Shown: positions 12,891-25,865, counted from the stretch's first letter. The stretch: DNA of 64,000 nt from Galbula dea (GCA_013399015.1 VWZX01006105.1:186001-250000); one strand, 5' to 3'. The notes: generated from the sequence alone by a model not told the origin. Translations and numbers: made by a program.

Positions 12891-13247
12891 GCCTCATCAT
12901 GCTCTTCATCTTGGGCTGCAAGAGAATCTCTGCTCCAGCACCTAAAGCATCTCCTCCACCTCCTTCTTCACTGATATTGTTGTCTGCAGAGTTGTTTCTC
13001 TCACATATTCTCACTCCTCTGGCTGCATTTGTTGATGTGCAGTTTTCTTTCCTCCCCTTCTTAAATATGTTATCCCAGAGGCACTACCACCACTGTGGAT
13101 GAGCTTGGCCTCAGCCTGCATCAGATCCATCTTGGGGACAGCTGGCATTGGCTCTATCAGACATGAGGGAAGTTTCTAGCAGCTTCTCTCAGAAGCGACC
13201 CCTGCAGCCCCCCTGGTACCAAAAGCTTCCCACTTAAACCCAATACA

Positions 13248-13252
13248 AGATT
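13248..13252. repeat. Target-site duplication, right copy (AGATT)
   Basis: AGATT directly after the minus-strand LTR's TG start, identical to 12108-12112. Confidence 0.75.
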
Positions 13253-14455
13253 TTTAGTGTGCAGTAATTAAAACATGTATTGCTTTATTCAAATACCATA
13301 AAAATCTTAAAGGACTTGGTTTGGGGACACATTTTGTTTCCTGGAGGATGAAAGTGAGACATGAGAGTTCTTTCGTTCTTGTGAGATGGGGGCAAATGCT
13401 TTTACTCTTCCTCAAGGGTCTTTTATTATTTAGAGATCTGAACCTGAAAGGTGCTGAGTGCTTTCAGCTCTCATTGACTTCAGTGTCACCCAGTCCTTCA
13501 GTTAGCTTTCATGAGATCTGAGGGGACACCACATCCCACAGCAGATGTTTCACCCATAAAGTATCTCCTATAGCACGCCCCATCTTCAGAAACACCAGGG
13601 CCTCAATCTGCATTCAGCAGAGCTCTTAGGTACATGTTTAAGTCTATCCTTAACCAAACACAGTTCAGCAGGATTTAGATATATCTCCAAAAATCAGTAT
13701 CTTTGTAAATATTTTACCTCCCTGAAAGGAAGTGGCATACTTTTCTATGTTCTGTGGAAGATGTGAAAATATGTTCCTTTGTTTAAATATCAAGTTATCA
13801 TTTAAAAAAAAATAATTAAATATTGTAGATCAATATATTCTCATCAGGTAGATAACCTGGAAAAATCCCCTTGTCATCTTATAAAGACATCATAATTCAT
13901 TTTTGCCTACATACACTTTGAATTGTTTTCTTATAGCAGGAATGTACATGGAGAAACTGAATAAACCTTGTGTTATTGTTTCACTAAAAGAAATTACTTT
14001 CTTTAAGAAAATGCCCCCTCACACACCATCTAACACTGGCTTTCCAATCATTATTAAAAGTAAAAGAAAACTGTCCCCATCATCTGCAACAAAGTCCCTT
14101 TAATTCTTCTAACATTTCTCTGTAAATGTACCTATTAGTAACAGCCATACATTTTGTTACATTTGTACATTAGAGTTGTTTTCTTTCATTCCTGATTGAG
14201 ACAGAATCATTGCATTATTAACCCAGAGAAGTTCTCTGTCCTTTTTAATTCCAGAATAATGAAACTCATTGGAACTTGGCGGCATTCAGTCCTACTGGCT
14301 AATCATTGGCATTGGCTAACGACAATTTTTAATCAAATCTTATTATTAAATCACAATATAAAAGTTTTAGAAGATGCAAGGTTGCAGCTAAAGGTCATTA
14401 GTCATGAGCACAAGAAGTAATCAATACAATTCTGGTTGCTCAAATTGTGTTGGAT
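13253..14455. other. No gene seen
   Basis: Unique-looking DNA. A weakly familiar old amniote-repeat flavour (GGTACATGTTTAAGT near 13629) is too degraded to assign. Confidence 0.5.
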
Positions 14456-14680
14456 GGGCCAGGTGGCACAGTGTGATAATGCATTACCCTTTCACCTCTG
14501 GTGTCCGGCTTGTACCGCAGATAACAGCATGTCTGCTGGTTTCCATCGAATCTCTGGTGGATGCTTGAACATGCAGAAACCATTAAAAAGGTTTCAACCA
14601 AATGGGCTAAATTCAATTCTTAGTCACACTGGTGTAAATTTTCAGTGGTGTTATTCCAGGTTTACACTTGCCTCGTTGCA
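14456..14680 (+). mobile_element. Very old SINE-like relic
   Basis: The head (14456-14520) has a tRNA-like arrangement: GGTGGCACAGTGTGATAATGC resembling an A box, then a degraded B box. The following part carries CACTGGTGTAAATTTTCAGTGG and a 'GGTTTACACT' segment of the kind seen in ancient amniote interspersed repeats in turtles, crocodiles and birds. Divergence is high, so the family is uncertain. Confidence 0.35.
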
Positions 14681-15064
14681 TTTGTTTAGCCTTCTCTTTT
14701 TTAAGACTAAGATATTATAGTGGATAATAGGGATGAGCTGGAAATGGTCACTGTACAAAGCCATGAACAGCCTAACCTATTGTCATGCTCTGTGGTGCAA
14801 GCACAAAGCAATTAAGATGAAGTCACTGTGGATTTACACTGATGCAACAATTTCAGAGATGGGTTCTTGAGCAGCTCCTCTTCCTTAGGAAAATGTGATA
14901 CTAAGGTTGCCTTATTTTGTTTGTCTTAGGAACACATTTAAGAAAGCATCCTTAGAAAGAAAAAGGGGAATAAAAAAAGGCTAAAAAAATATTGAGTGTG
15001 GGTAGCAGGTGGAGCTACAAACAATGTGTGAAAAAGCTGCAGTTCATCCTAATAAATGAATTTT

Positions 15065-15130
15065 CCATCTCAAACTGGTGTTAACTCAATAACACTAGAA
15101 AAGTTTACACCAGCTGTGAATCTGGCCCTA
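15065..15130 (+). repeat. Ancient amniote repeat fragment
   Basis: AGTTTACACCAGCTGTGAATCTGGCCCT near the right end has the TTTACACCAG...ATCTGGCCC signature of a very old interspersed repeat found widely in sauropsid genomes. It is too short to name. Confidence 0.4.
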
Positions 15131-16216
15131 CTGGCAAGTGTTCAAGCAAAAATATTACTATCTGCAAGCATTTACTTTCCACAAGGCATACTTTTATTTA
15201 TCTTCTTTTAACAAAATGATTGGCTCAACTCTAATGTTAGGCAACTCTTTTAAGGATTTCACACATACATCTACCTGGACAAGGGGTGCTGGTCTCTCAC
15301 TCCTTTCAGCAGGGAACATTGAAAAATGCTTGGTTACAAGCAGAGGTTGATGTATGGGGTGCATACACATCAGGAGTAGTATTACCTTCACTGAGAATTT
15401 CAAAATCTCCTTAAATATTTCTTCTGGAGATAATTTTCTCTTACAGAAATGGCACATTTCACTTTGTGTCACTGTAGTCCTTGCACTAATCTACACATCC
15501 ACCCTCTAGCACAAACAAAGGAAATTTCAACACTGAAAAAATTGTATGTTCACATGAAGGTGAGATTTCCTTGTGAAAGCCTGACAGGTCATAAAAAGTA
15601 GACAATCTTCAATTTTTAGTTTCTCCTTTTTTGCAAACAGTGAAAAGATCTTCTTTTCCATGAATAATATTTCATCCTGTGTACCTTCAAGTATGTATGA
15701 ATAACAAATAAAAATTCACACAGCCAGCTAACTACCAAATAGACATAATTGCTTTTGGAAATACTGTGCTTGAAGATATTTTCATGTCTGCTCTATGTGT
15801 TCAGGTATCATCATAACATGGTGTTTACACCAGATTAATACCATATGCTGTGTGGGAATTATGTCAGGTTATAAATGGAAATACAGTATAATAACTGAAA
15901 TTCAGTTAGTGCGTTAGAGTCTGATTTCTTTTAAAGTACTGCTAATCAAGAACATAAGTTTGAATAACATTACTTTTTATGTACACTGGTATAGTGCATA
16001 CAGAACCCAGTTCCAAAAGCTTTTAAGTTTTGTTAAACAAGTGTTAAAATTATCACCAATCAAAACTGTTTCTACACCCTATTAGTGGATTTGTGACCTC
16101 ATTAAGGCAGCCAGGAGTGCTGCCACAAAGCCATGGTGAGTCCTCAGATCATATGAGAATCATTTTTCCAGCGTTTTTTCTCCCAAAATGATGCCATTTT
16201 TCTGTGTCTTCTCTAG
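15131..16216. other. No gene seen
   Basis: Unique AT-rich DNA. Overlapping open frames at 15138-15472 on the two strands have no recognisable product. Confidence 0.6.
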
Positions 16217-16260
16217 GCCTCTTGTGAGTCCTGTCAACACATTTTAGCTCAAAGCTGAAA
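16217..16260 (+). ncRNA. Short exon-like interval, noncoding
   Basis: TTTTTCTGTGTCTTCTCTAG precedes it and AAA|GTAAGT follows it. It is 44 bp with stops in all frames. It would be a noncoding microexon-like piece if real; chance is quite possible. Confidence 0.15.
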
Positions 16261-19200
16261 GTAAGTCTTTAATCTGCATTTTACTCACTGCCTAAGTAAT
16301 TTAACAGTTGTCGAGCAGGTCAGGAATAGGAATAAAAGTATACAAAAGTGGGGGAAGATGAAGGACGTGAAGAACATGGCAGAACTGAGTCTAAACAGAA
16401 AGCAGAGTTAAAAACAGTTGAGAAAGGCAAATTAAGAAGCAGAGCCCAAGTACCAAAGCCAGTAAAATCCAAGGGAGCTTTCCACTGATTTTAATCAGAA
16501 TCCCTGGGAACAACAGTGGGAAGAATAATGAAGGATGTTGAAAAGATGACATCATTACAGTAATGGAGCAAAAGGAGAGCGGATGCTGGCAGAAAGTGGT
16601 TTACCAAGGGAGCATCTTCCCTCACTGCTGAAGGAGAAGCAATGGGCCCCTCCATGGGCTAAGCTGACCAGCTCCAGGAGCCAGATAGCCACCCATAGTC
16701 AGCATCTCATTCCAGGCCTCGATCCCGTTCTCTGTGGGGCTTATTAGTCACAACACCTGGGCAGCGGTTGGGCTTCCACATGGAGTGGCTTCATGCCAAA
16801 TTGGGGCAGACCAGGAGTGGAGCATAGCTGGGTTGCCCAGTGTCTCTGCAGACCTGACCCACCATTCTTTCACATTCAGTCTGATGAAAATTAGGCAAAC
16901 ATCTGACCCCTTGGCCAGCTCCTGAAATTCACACTCAAGTTCTTCTGAACCAAGTGCATTACTCAAGTTAGATGATTGGAACAAAGAAAAATACCAGAAA
17001 ATTCTCATGCATAAACTTGAAGCTCTGAGTTTAAATAACAGCATTACATTATTAAATGTACAACATTATACGAGAAGCTTTCAGAAGATTACAGTATGTG
17101 AGAGGATCTCAAAAGTAAAGGGTGCATTAATCCCTCCAAAAGTAGAACTCGGGTTTAAAAATGATTTTCACTTCAGAATAGAGACAGGTGCTTTAGCTTC
17201 ACAACTTCTTCTGTAAGGAGTAAGGTATCTGCAAGGTAGACTATGGAGTGCTTTTCTGTCCTGCAGTAAGTTAACCATTGTATTTTCTATTAAAATATGC
17301 TATGTATTCATGTTATTCACTGCAACATTTCCTAACTCTCTTAGCAATGACAGATTGCCATTTTGATTAAAAATTTAAGGGTATGCTGTTGATTTGACCT
17401 TGATTCATATACTGAGTAGGACGTGATATCTTTTGTGCTAATCTTGTTCCAAGCAGATTAATATATATATATATACATAAACACATATATAAATACATGT
17501 ATATATAAAAACTCTGTTCAAGGACTGAATGTAGAAGCAGAGCATTAACTCTCTCTTTGCACAGGACCCATTAATATGAAAAACACCAAAGAGAGTAAGT
17601 CTTGAGAGATTATTTTGCAAGATGATAACATTTCTCTATCCAGTTTGTAACCCTAGGGAAAACTGAAAAAATATGGATTTTGATTTGAACAATAATGAAA
17701 TGGTAAGTGATATAGCTTTGCTGCCTTATAATGACTGTATCAATTTGCAAGCTGTAGTGCTAAAGCAGAATAGAGGTGCTCGAGGAGATCTGCCTGTTAT
17801 CTAGGCAACAGTTAAAAAGATGAAAATGCTATTTAGAAGCAGCTCCATGTTTTTATCATAAGTGCAACTTTAATTCCTTGAGAATCTCCATAAAGTCTCG
17901 GTAGAATGTAACAAATGCAACCTAATCTAAAAGCGAAGACTGTCATTTATAACCATTCCTAACATTAGTTATGGACATTTTAAAGTTTAAAAGCAGTTTT
18001 TATAACAGAGTCTATCCTATATATTCTATCCTATACTACTTCCCTAGTTTAGAAAAATGACTTAGCTCTGATAAAGAGATTCAATTTTTACCTTTTGCTT
18101 GCTTTTGAGTCAGCATGGCAGACCTTATCTATTAATTTGCCAGGGAGAATTTCTCCTCAGCAGTGCCCTTTTCCCAAAAAGTGAAAAAGTGTTTTCAATT
18201 TTAATTTTAGTGTAAGAAAGAAGTACTCCACAAGCAAATGACAAAATGGAGCTATATATAGACTGATGTTTTATCACCAAGCTGAAAGTGCAAACCTTCT
18301 GCGAATGCAATACTTCTAACAATTGTCAGAGTTTTATATTACTGATATTTATATATATATCTCAGCTGAAGGAGCCTTTTTATTCAATGGTGAGGTGACA
18401 CAAATTCCATGTCACATTTACTGAGGTTAAATTTAATTTGGCAAGACCATAAGCCATAGCCATTTTTTTCTATAACAATAGCCTTTGGAAAACAGTATTT
18501 CTAAACTTTCTTGGAGGTCATCCTTGTGGACTGAGAAGTGGAGGACTGAAACAAACAATTAACAGAGGATTATACTGACTTACCCGGTTACTTACAGTTA
18601 CTTACAGTTTGGACCTCAGTCAGAGCCTCTCTTTTCCAGGTTCTCCATGGCACTCAGGTCTTCTCTTCCTTACCTTGTATCATAATGCAGCTGCACTGGT
18701 GCACTCTACACACGTCTTCTTTTGGACAGTAGATACCATTAGACAGGATGAGAAGGAACAGTGACCTCTATATGCTTCAATACATCACCAAGCTTAGTAG
18801 GGTGCCACAAAGGGTTGTCCTCATTCACAAACCACTGTTCTCAACACTTCATTCCTGAGGATCCATTTCACAGTAGCATTTAACATAACCTGACATGTTC
18901 ATGAAGGAGCAGTATTTTATGCCTGCCTGTATAAAGTAGATATAGGTAATTTTTCTCCATTTTCTTATGAAATGCTGAATGAACTTCAGGTCTAGGCATT
19001 GTGGCAAGAGCAATTCAGGAGATGGGTGTACCTTATGAGGCAGATGTGTTTTGCAACAAGCTGAAACATGATGTTTCTACAAGATTTGCAGGCAAATGAG
19101 ATGGTATCAAATACTCAGTGGTATGATAGAGCCATATGGGGAACACTTAAATCCTTCTGGGTATGGACAAAGAGAAATCTTCATTCTTGAGGGACTGGCT

Positions 19201-20556
19201 CTTCCAGTGTTGCTCAAAGTAAGAGGACAGAGAGAGATTTGGAATTTATTGGTAGGTTTCAGAGCATATCTTCTGACCTTCATTTGTTGAGGAGATTATC
19301 ATATCTTTTTCTTTATGTGACAGTGGCACCAAAATGTGTTGTGACATGTTGAAACAGACATCCAGGTCTGAAGAAAAAAAGCACTAGGGGAAAAAAAAAG
19401 GATGAGGAATGTATTAAAATGTTTCTATTCTGTTTACTTTTTTTTAACCACCTCTAACTGTACATCAGCCAAACCAGCAGCTGGCTTATAATCATTGAGA
19501 ATGTGAATATTATGAGAGGAGTTTATCTCCGCTTACTGTCCATATAAGCAGCTATTCTAACAAGGAGATGTCTTCCTCTTTGTGTATTCCAAATGTTGAT
19601 GTGATAGTCACAGATTTCTGTATTGCTCAACAGAAGAGCCTTCACACCCTTCTCCTAAGGCAGAACTGACAGAAAATGATTGGGAATCTGCAGGAATCTG
19701 AAGCCTATCCTCCACACACTGGTATTTTCCTTTAAACACTCTCTCTTGGGCTAGGGGAGCAGGAAGGAAGTTTTTTTGTTCGGCTTTGGTGTGCACAAAT
19801 TCCTGGTTTCTGTGCAGATTGCAGGATGTTATGGTATTGGCTATGTCAATATTGTCTGAGTGCATTCTTATAACCTGTAGCTCTGAGCAGGTAGAAGTCT
19901 GTAGCTAAATGATCAGGCTGTAGCTGCTATAAATATAATCGCGTCACACATACACACGTAGAGATGGCTACCAAAGAGTGATGAGACATCTTGTTTTGCC
20001 AAATATAGAACCTAAGGAAAGAAATCATGGACTCCAAATTTTTAGCTCTTGAGACCTTGAACCTTTGAGTTCAAGTTCCTGGCTCTGAGAAAATTCAGAT
20101 TTTTATTATATTACTTAGTTCTTCCCTCCCCCACTAAAACCCTGGGACATGAATTAATTACAAATAAGAATTTTGGTACAGGTTTCAATTTAAAGAGAAA
20201 TATTTTTCTTCTGCTAACTTTATACCTTTTCTTCAGGAGATCCATTGAAAGGACACATTTAAATTACAACAGGGAACACAATCATCCCAGAAAGGCTTAG
20301 GGAAAATAATAATAATGTTTTCTTCTAAAGTTTAAAATATTTGGCAAAAACTCTCTCCCAGCAAGGCTTTTCCAACATTGCTATTAAAATATAAGTGATC
20401 ACGTTCATTTAGGTTTAGGCAAAAACTATCTTTTGTCACTTAAATCTACTGCCAATTTCTCAGTTCTTCTAAATCACCATTATTCCATCTTGGTGGAGTA
20501 ACACTGCTGTACATCCAGCTCAGGATTTGGCTCCTGTTTTCTATTAAATCTGATAC
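16261..20556. other. No gene seen; contains AT microsatellite
   Basis: Long AT-rich stretch without recognisable genes or repeats beyond TA-rich runs at 17459-17510 and 18345-18360. Confidence 0.6.
17459..17510. repeat. Interrupted (TA)n microsatellite
   Basis: Alternating TA run of about 16 bases followed by interrupted ATATA segments. Confidence 0.85.
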
Positions 20557-20653
20557 AGGGTAGCTGGATGAAATTCTGTGGCTTGTGTTTTACAGGTAGT
20601 TAGACTAGATGCTCTAATGGTCCCTCTTCTGCTTTTAAAATCTATGAATCTAA
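20557..20653 (+). mobile_element. Old CR1-like 3' end
   Basis: The stretch reads GGATGAAATTCTGTGGC..., TTAGACTAGATGCTCTAATGG, TCCCTCTTCTG, then AAAATCTATGAATCTAATG. This is the 3' end of an ancient CR1-like LINE, or a SINE sharing that tail, as seen in turtles and crocodiles. It is much more diverged than the other CR1 copies here. Confidence 0.75.
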
Positions 20654-23134
20654 TGAAAACTATGTGTCTGTATCAAGGGAAAAATATGCCTGTTTACTGT
20701 AGAAAATTCTTTTGCCTCATTTCACAAAAGACATAGGAACCTGACTATTTTTTAAGCCAGGATTTCTTTTCACAGTATTGATAATTATATTACAAACAGT
20801 ATTTAGCACATGAAATTAAAAAATCTTTTGCTTCCTCGTTTACACCAGTTTCCCATATTGTATTAGTAACCACACATTAGCTAATCAGCAGGTTGAGGGG
20901 AAAGCTGCCAAAGGCAGATCTGACAATTGGCAGCAGTCAAACAATCATAGCAGGAAACTACACTTCCTGCAGACAAGGCTACTGATGAAGACAATGCTGA
21001 GATACAACTGTAGGGAAAGAAGTTAGGATATTTAATTATTTCACGTTTAACGATCTCTTGGAAAACTGGATTCACAGCTTACAGGAAGATACAGACATTT
21101 TGCACAGAAACAATGCAGATAACCACCCAGCATTGGTTAAGGAAAACTTGGTAATCTAACAATCACCTAGAAACCTTCATGAGATTTGTTCTCTGCCAAA
21201 TTTTGCAAGCCATTTAAAACACCTTTTTTGTTTGCCCATCTCCATATATTGTACAGTTATCAGTGTAATAAGTGAATGCTTGACTATTTCTCTACCCATC
21301 CTTCCCTGACGTAAATAAATATCAACAAATCCATCCTACAGGTAGGAACTTTAAACACACATCATCTGAGTCGTAGACTCAGCCAAGAATTTAAGTGCTT
21401 CTGATAGGATTTAAACCACAATTCAATATTTTAAGCTTGGTCTTATCTATTACTTCGTCCTGGCCTCATCCTAAGTCCTTAATTCTTTAAAGTTTCCCAA
21501 GTCCCCTTAGGGGTTCTTCTTCTAGACATAAATAGAAACACTTCATTTTTTACAGTATGAAGAAGCCAGGAATTCAAAGTAGCTTTGACCTCAAGAATTA
21601 TCCATAGCTTGGCATCCTTCATTTACCTTTTTCTTGGAGGAATTCTTGCTGATATTTAACATCAAATATCCCTTAAAGTAAATAGAGTAACAGTGGCTCA
21701 AAAAAGCAGAGCTGAAGATCTCCCAGTTCTGCTCACACTTGAGTGACTCAGCCTTTCTGGGCCATCACATCTATAAGTCTCTTTCGCAGGGAGGAATAAT
21801 TTAAACAGGTAAACATGAGATGTCCTTACTTCAAAACATCCTATATCAGGATAGGCAGGACAATTCCAAAGTGGTGTCCTAAGAAATGCACTATAAGGCT
21901 TTCAGAGAAAGAACTGCTATTCCATTCATTATATAAAGAAAGGGGCAGCAGAAGGCATGGGATTATGAATCCTAAAAAGAATTATCTTCCCATATCTTAA
22001 TATACTGTGTCTACATTCCTACAAGGTGGGTACTTAAGAAACACCCTGGGAATTAGTGTTTTCCACCTCTTCTCCCTCCTACAGATGACTGATCTGTTCT
22101 TTTTCTTGAACTCTACACTGCTCAGTCCAAGTTGTCACACTAGAGATCAAATCCTAACAAAAAGATTATGCAGGTAACCAGTCTCTTTAGGTAGCCTTTC
22201 TCTTCCTAAAGAAAAAACACATACTTTCATGAAACAAATGGGGAATGGGTAGGCCAAACATTAGGTGCAAGTCCTGAACTTGAAATCTAACCAAAACATA
22301 CAATGAAAAGATTTCCAGTATCAAAAGAAGGAAAGTACTATGCCACGTGTCGTCTGCCTCAACCCACCTGTCCTATCACTGTTTTTCTCTCTCTTGTACT
22401 GTCTTTGGGCTGTTTCCATTCCATACATATACAAGGTCCAAAATATGAGGTCTGCACCAGCAGTCTGCAGGCAGGGAAAATGAATAAAAATTATGACAGA
22501 AAACAGCTGAAGAACAGACACTGCACTGCACTCATTTCCAAGCACTTTGTGGTGGCAAAGCTTCAAATATAAGTATAAGCAGTTCAACAAGACGTACAAA
22601 AAGTGACACAGGGAGTAACAGAGAAGTAAGGTCCAGTCTAAGCTTTGAGACCAGGTTGCCTTTGTAACCATCAAAGGCAGATGCTCTCTTTGGGAGATGC
22701 GAGTTTCAGGGAGACATTCGGAGTACCTACGCTATTTTAGAATAGGATCACCATCTGCTCATGTCTGTTGAATTTTGTCCTTATCATCATCTTCTCTGCA
22801 GATCTGAGATGAAGTTCTTTGGGCAGCATAAAATTTAAAAATTCTGGGACTGTACACACACATATGAGGTGCCCCCAAATACATGGAAAATGAGGCCAGA
22901 ATTTGTACATATTCCTTCTGCTAAGTGCTGAATCCTTTAAGCTACCAAGCATAGCAGGACCTCTAAGGAGATTCTCTTTACTACCACATATCAAAATCAG
23001 AAGGAAAATGCAAGGTAAAATGTCATCCTTGAGGTAATCCTTAATCTCACAAAAAAATCTTTGGGAATTTTGCTTTTGCTTTCAATGCAAGCAGATCAGG
23101 TCCCTCTGGTAAGCCATGTGTTTTGTGGATTAAA
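20654..23134. other. No gene seen
   Basis: Unique-looking DNA. Antiparallel open frames at 22303-22674 have no recognisable domain. Confidence 0.6.
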
Positions 23135-23185
23135 TGTTCACTTTTCCAAGGTCATACAGCAAAATGGAATGATACTCTTCCCCTA
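23135..23185 (-). mobile_element. MIR SINE core fragment
   Basis: CTTTTCCAAGGTCATACAGCAAAATGG matches the reverse complement of the conserved MIR core (the 'cccaaggtcacacagcaag' segment). Confidence 0.5.
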
Positions 23186-25717
23186 CAAATTTCAGATTTA
23201 CCATTTAATTAATTGACTTTGGCAGTTGGCACACAACCTTTAAAAAAAAATTCTGAAATGTCAGCCTTGAAGGGGGGAAAAAAAAATCAGTTGATGAGTT
23301 TAATCTAAGTGCCAACCAAAGCACAAATGTTCCCTGTGGACCCATAAGTACACCGGAGTTCACAACGGATTGCCTGGGAATGAACAAACTAATGCTGCAA
23401 AATATTTACTATCTAAGTAGATGTAGTTTAATATATACACCCTAGTCACCAGATATTTACACCTGTATCCTGTAAAATGTTGAAATCTTCAGACTTGTTA
23501 AATTAATTAATTTAATTAAGGTAAATAAATAGAAATACAGGTTGCTGTTTTCCCAAATAAGAAGTTTCACAGACTGAGTGCCCATTCATTATTTCCTTTT
23601 TTTGTTTGTTTGTTTTTTTTTTTACAAATGTGAGAAACCACAAAAAGTTGTTCTCCTGCTTCCTTTACATACATGTTGTGAAAATTATATAAGGTTTACT
23701 ATATAATCTTCAGCAGTGAACTTCAGGTACCATCTGTATATATTTCTGGCACTATTTATTTGCAATTAACCAGGGCCTTATGTCTTATTCCCTGCAACTT
23801 GAAGTCTTAAATTCTGGAGGAGGTGAATTTAACTGAAAGGAATATTGAATTCAGCATCAGGCTTTCTAACGAGCAAAACCTGTCCCACTACTCCATATTT
23901 AAATCATTGTGACTAAGAAGGATTGCTCTTCATAGGTAAAAAATAATGTTTTAATAGCACCTGCAAGTGCAGATTAAATTATTTGTAATGATTCATTAAA
24001 CTTGATGGCTCAGCTACTACACCAGTGAAAACAAGCTCCATGGATTTCAACAGAATGAAAGGACTTAACTGAGAGATTGTTGTAATGTACCCTAGGTGAT
24101 TCAAGGTGTTTAGTCACCTAATAACCCTTTCATCCTGCAGAGCTTCTCTTGAGGTCAGTGTTTAAAAAGCAGAGGCTGTAAAAGAACAGTTATTGATGTG
24201 AGACACCAGAAACTTTTTTTATGCTGGGGATCATTTCTTCTTTCACCCCACCACACTCATACCACCTCAACCACAGAAACTGCACGTCTTGAAACTTGCA
24301 GATGCACTCATCTATCAGTGGAGACACCCACCTTAGGGAGAATGCCTGCACACAATGCAGCAAGTTCAGAAAAATCCCTCTAGTTATAAAATTCCTTCAA
24401 GTATCTATGAGCAGATTCCTGTATGAGAAGTAGTAGTCAAAGATATAGCAATGTGAACTATTGACATCTTCAACAAAGGAATAGGCAAAAAAACACAGAC
24501 AACTGCATCCCCTTTCAGCTAAATCATTTTTCTGCTTCTGAAAAGAGGGTTAAACTGGGCAAGGCAGCAAATAGTTTGTGAGAACATGGTACACCCCAAC
24601 TCTTCATAGCACTACCTTCACTAATTCCATTTCGTTGTCCTTAAATGCTGAGTGATAGGTGCTTTAGCACTTTTCCCAGAAACACCCACTTGTGATGGTA
24701 AGATTGGTGGAAATTACTTCTGATGCTGAAAATACAAACATTTCATCCCAGACACTGGTCACAGCCTCCTAAGCTAGTGAAATTCTGTGAAATCTGCTAG
24801 TACACCAGTACAGCTGTGTGTGAGCATGTATAAAAGTGAGGGAGGGAGTGGGTGGGGAAAATATGTGTGGTATAGAACACATAAACCAGAAAACCCCAAC
24901 CTTATCTCTTTCCATGTACAAGGAAAGTCTATTTGTGTCAGCGCAAGTACTTCTGAAGCAAACAAACACTACCAGAGGGAGTAAATGGTTGGTTTTTCCT
25001 CCAGGTTTTTTTATACCATCCATGAATGTTGATATCAGCACATTAAGAAAGAGGGAACTGGTGAGTTGTACAATCAGGAGAGCAGGTATAAACATCAACA
25101 TAAAGCAGTGAGCTAAGAAGTGATGAGGATTATTGAAATTTGACTGTGTAGTTAAAATAAATCAGGACAGGGAAAAAAAAAAACCAACAACAATAAAACC
25201 CCAAACAAACAAAAAAAACCCCCAACAATATAATCCAAGCACAAAATACTGGCCTCACAATTTCCTAGAAATAAGTTTCACGATTGGCAAATATTTACTG
25301 GAATTGAGTAAGAAAGAGAGAAACTCTGAATTCCCCTCCCTCTTCTCAGGTTCATTAGCACCAGAGGGCACAATGAGGAAGCTGTGACTGGGAAGCTGTG
25401 GCCCTGCTCTCAACATCTCACTGCGGGCATGGCAGCTGCCGCCACCTACCACACACATTCACACATATGCCTCATATAGCACCTAGATTACAGAATAGAG
25501 TATCTGAGAGTACCATTCATCTGATCACCTTTCTTGCCCTCATCTGTATTGAGACCCAGTGGGCTGATGGTTTTGGAGAACTCAAAGACTTCTTCTAAGC
25601 GGTAAGAGCCAGTCCAAAAGCCATTTCTGTGTATCTTAAGATAGCACCACTTTACACTGTTATCATTGATTGTATCTCACATTTTATTACACAGTCAGTC
25701 ATTATCATCACATCTAG
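23186..25717. other. No gene seen; low-complexity tracts
   Basis: Contains a T-rich (TTTG)n run at 23597-23623 and an A/C-rich tract at 25171-25229 (ACAACAATAAAACCCC and similar). No exon or gene signal is recognised. Confidence 0.6.
25171..25229. repeat. A/C-rich low-complexity tract
   Basis: Runs of A interrupted by CCAACAACAA and CCCC. The origin is not determinable. Confidence 0.8.
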
Positions 25718-25865
25718 GAAGTAGTGGTCTAGTGGTTAAGATTTGGTGCTCTCACTACTGGAGTCCAGGTTTGATTCCTGGTCAGAGAAGAATCCTGCTC
25801 TGGCAGGGATGTTGGACTAGATGATTTTTCGAGATCCCTTCCCACCCCTGACATTCTGTGATTCC
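25718..25865 (+). mobile_element. tRNA-Glu-derived SINE with CR1 tail
   Basis: A compact chimera of about 148 bp. The head (about 25718-25790) follows tRNA-Glu closely: GTGGTCTAGTGGTTAAGATT (A-box/D-arm), GCTCTCACT with a CTC anticodon, and GGTTTGATTCC as the B box inside a perfect CCAGG/CCTGG T-stem. The acceptor stem no longer pairs, so it is not a working tRNA gene. After a ~12-bp linker the tail (25801-25864) reads TTGGACTAGATGAT... and ends TCTGTGATT, matching the 3' end of the CR1 copies at 58.3 and 41.6 kb (about 54 of 63 positions identical with the former, by eye). Known CR1-tailed avian SINEs that I recall (TguSINE1 and relatives) have tRNA-Ile heads, so a tRNA-Glu head is notable. 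Confidence 0.85.

Larger units (their letters stand above)
12113..13247 (-). mobile_element. Solo LTR, long avian ERVL-like, 1.13 kb
   Basis: On the minus strand it begins TGTATTGGGTTTAAGTGGG at 13247 and ends GTGAACCCACCACG at 12113, flanked by AGATT repeats. Its ends resemble those of the + strand LTR at 5.3 kb, but the body is twice as long and contains a degenerate tandem repeat. A TATTTAA string (13071-13077) and AATAAA (12291-12296), both on the minus strand, are candidate promoter and polyadenylation signals. The last bases are CG rather than the usual CA, so a few terminal bases may have been lost or mutated. No internal viral genes adjoin it. Open frames across 12375-13102 on both strands are LTR sequence. 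Confidence 0.85.

Noticed and set aside
12375..13102. Several open frames of 65-90 codons on both strands
   Set aside because: All lie inside the long solo LTR and follow its degenerate tandem repeat.
25718..25790. Functional tRNA-Glu gene
   Set aside because: The acceptor stem does not pair and several conserved positions have changed; the CR1 tail directly downstream marks it as a SINE.
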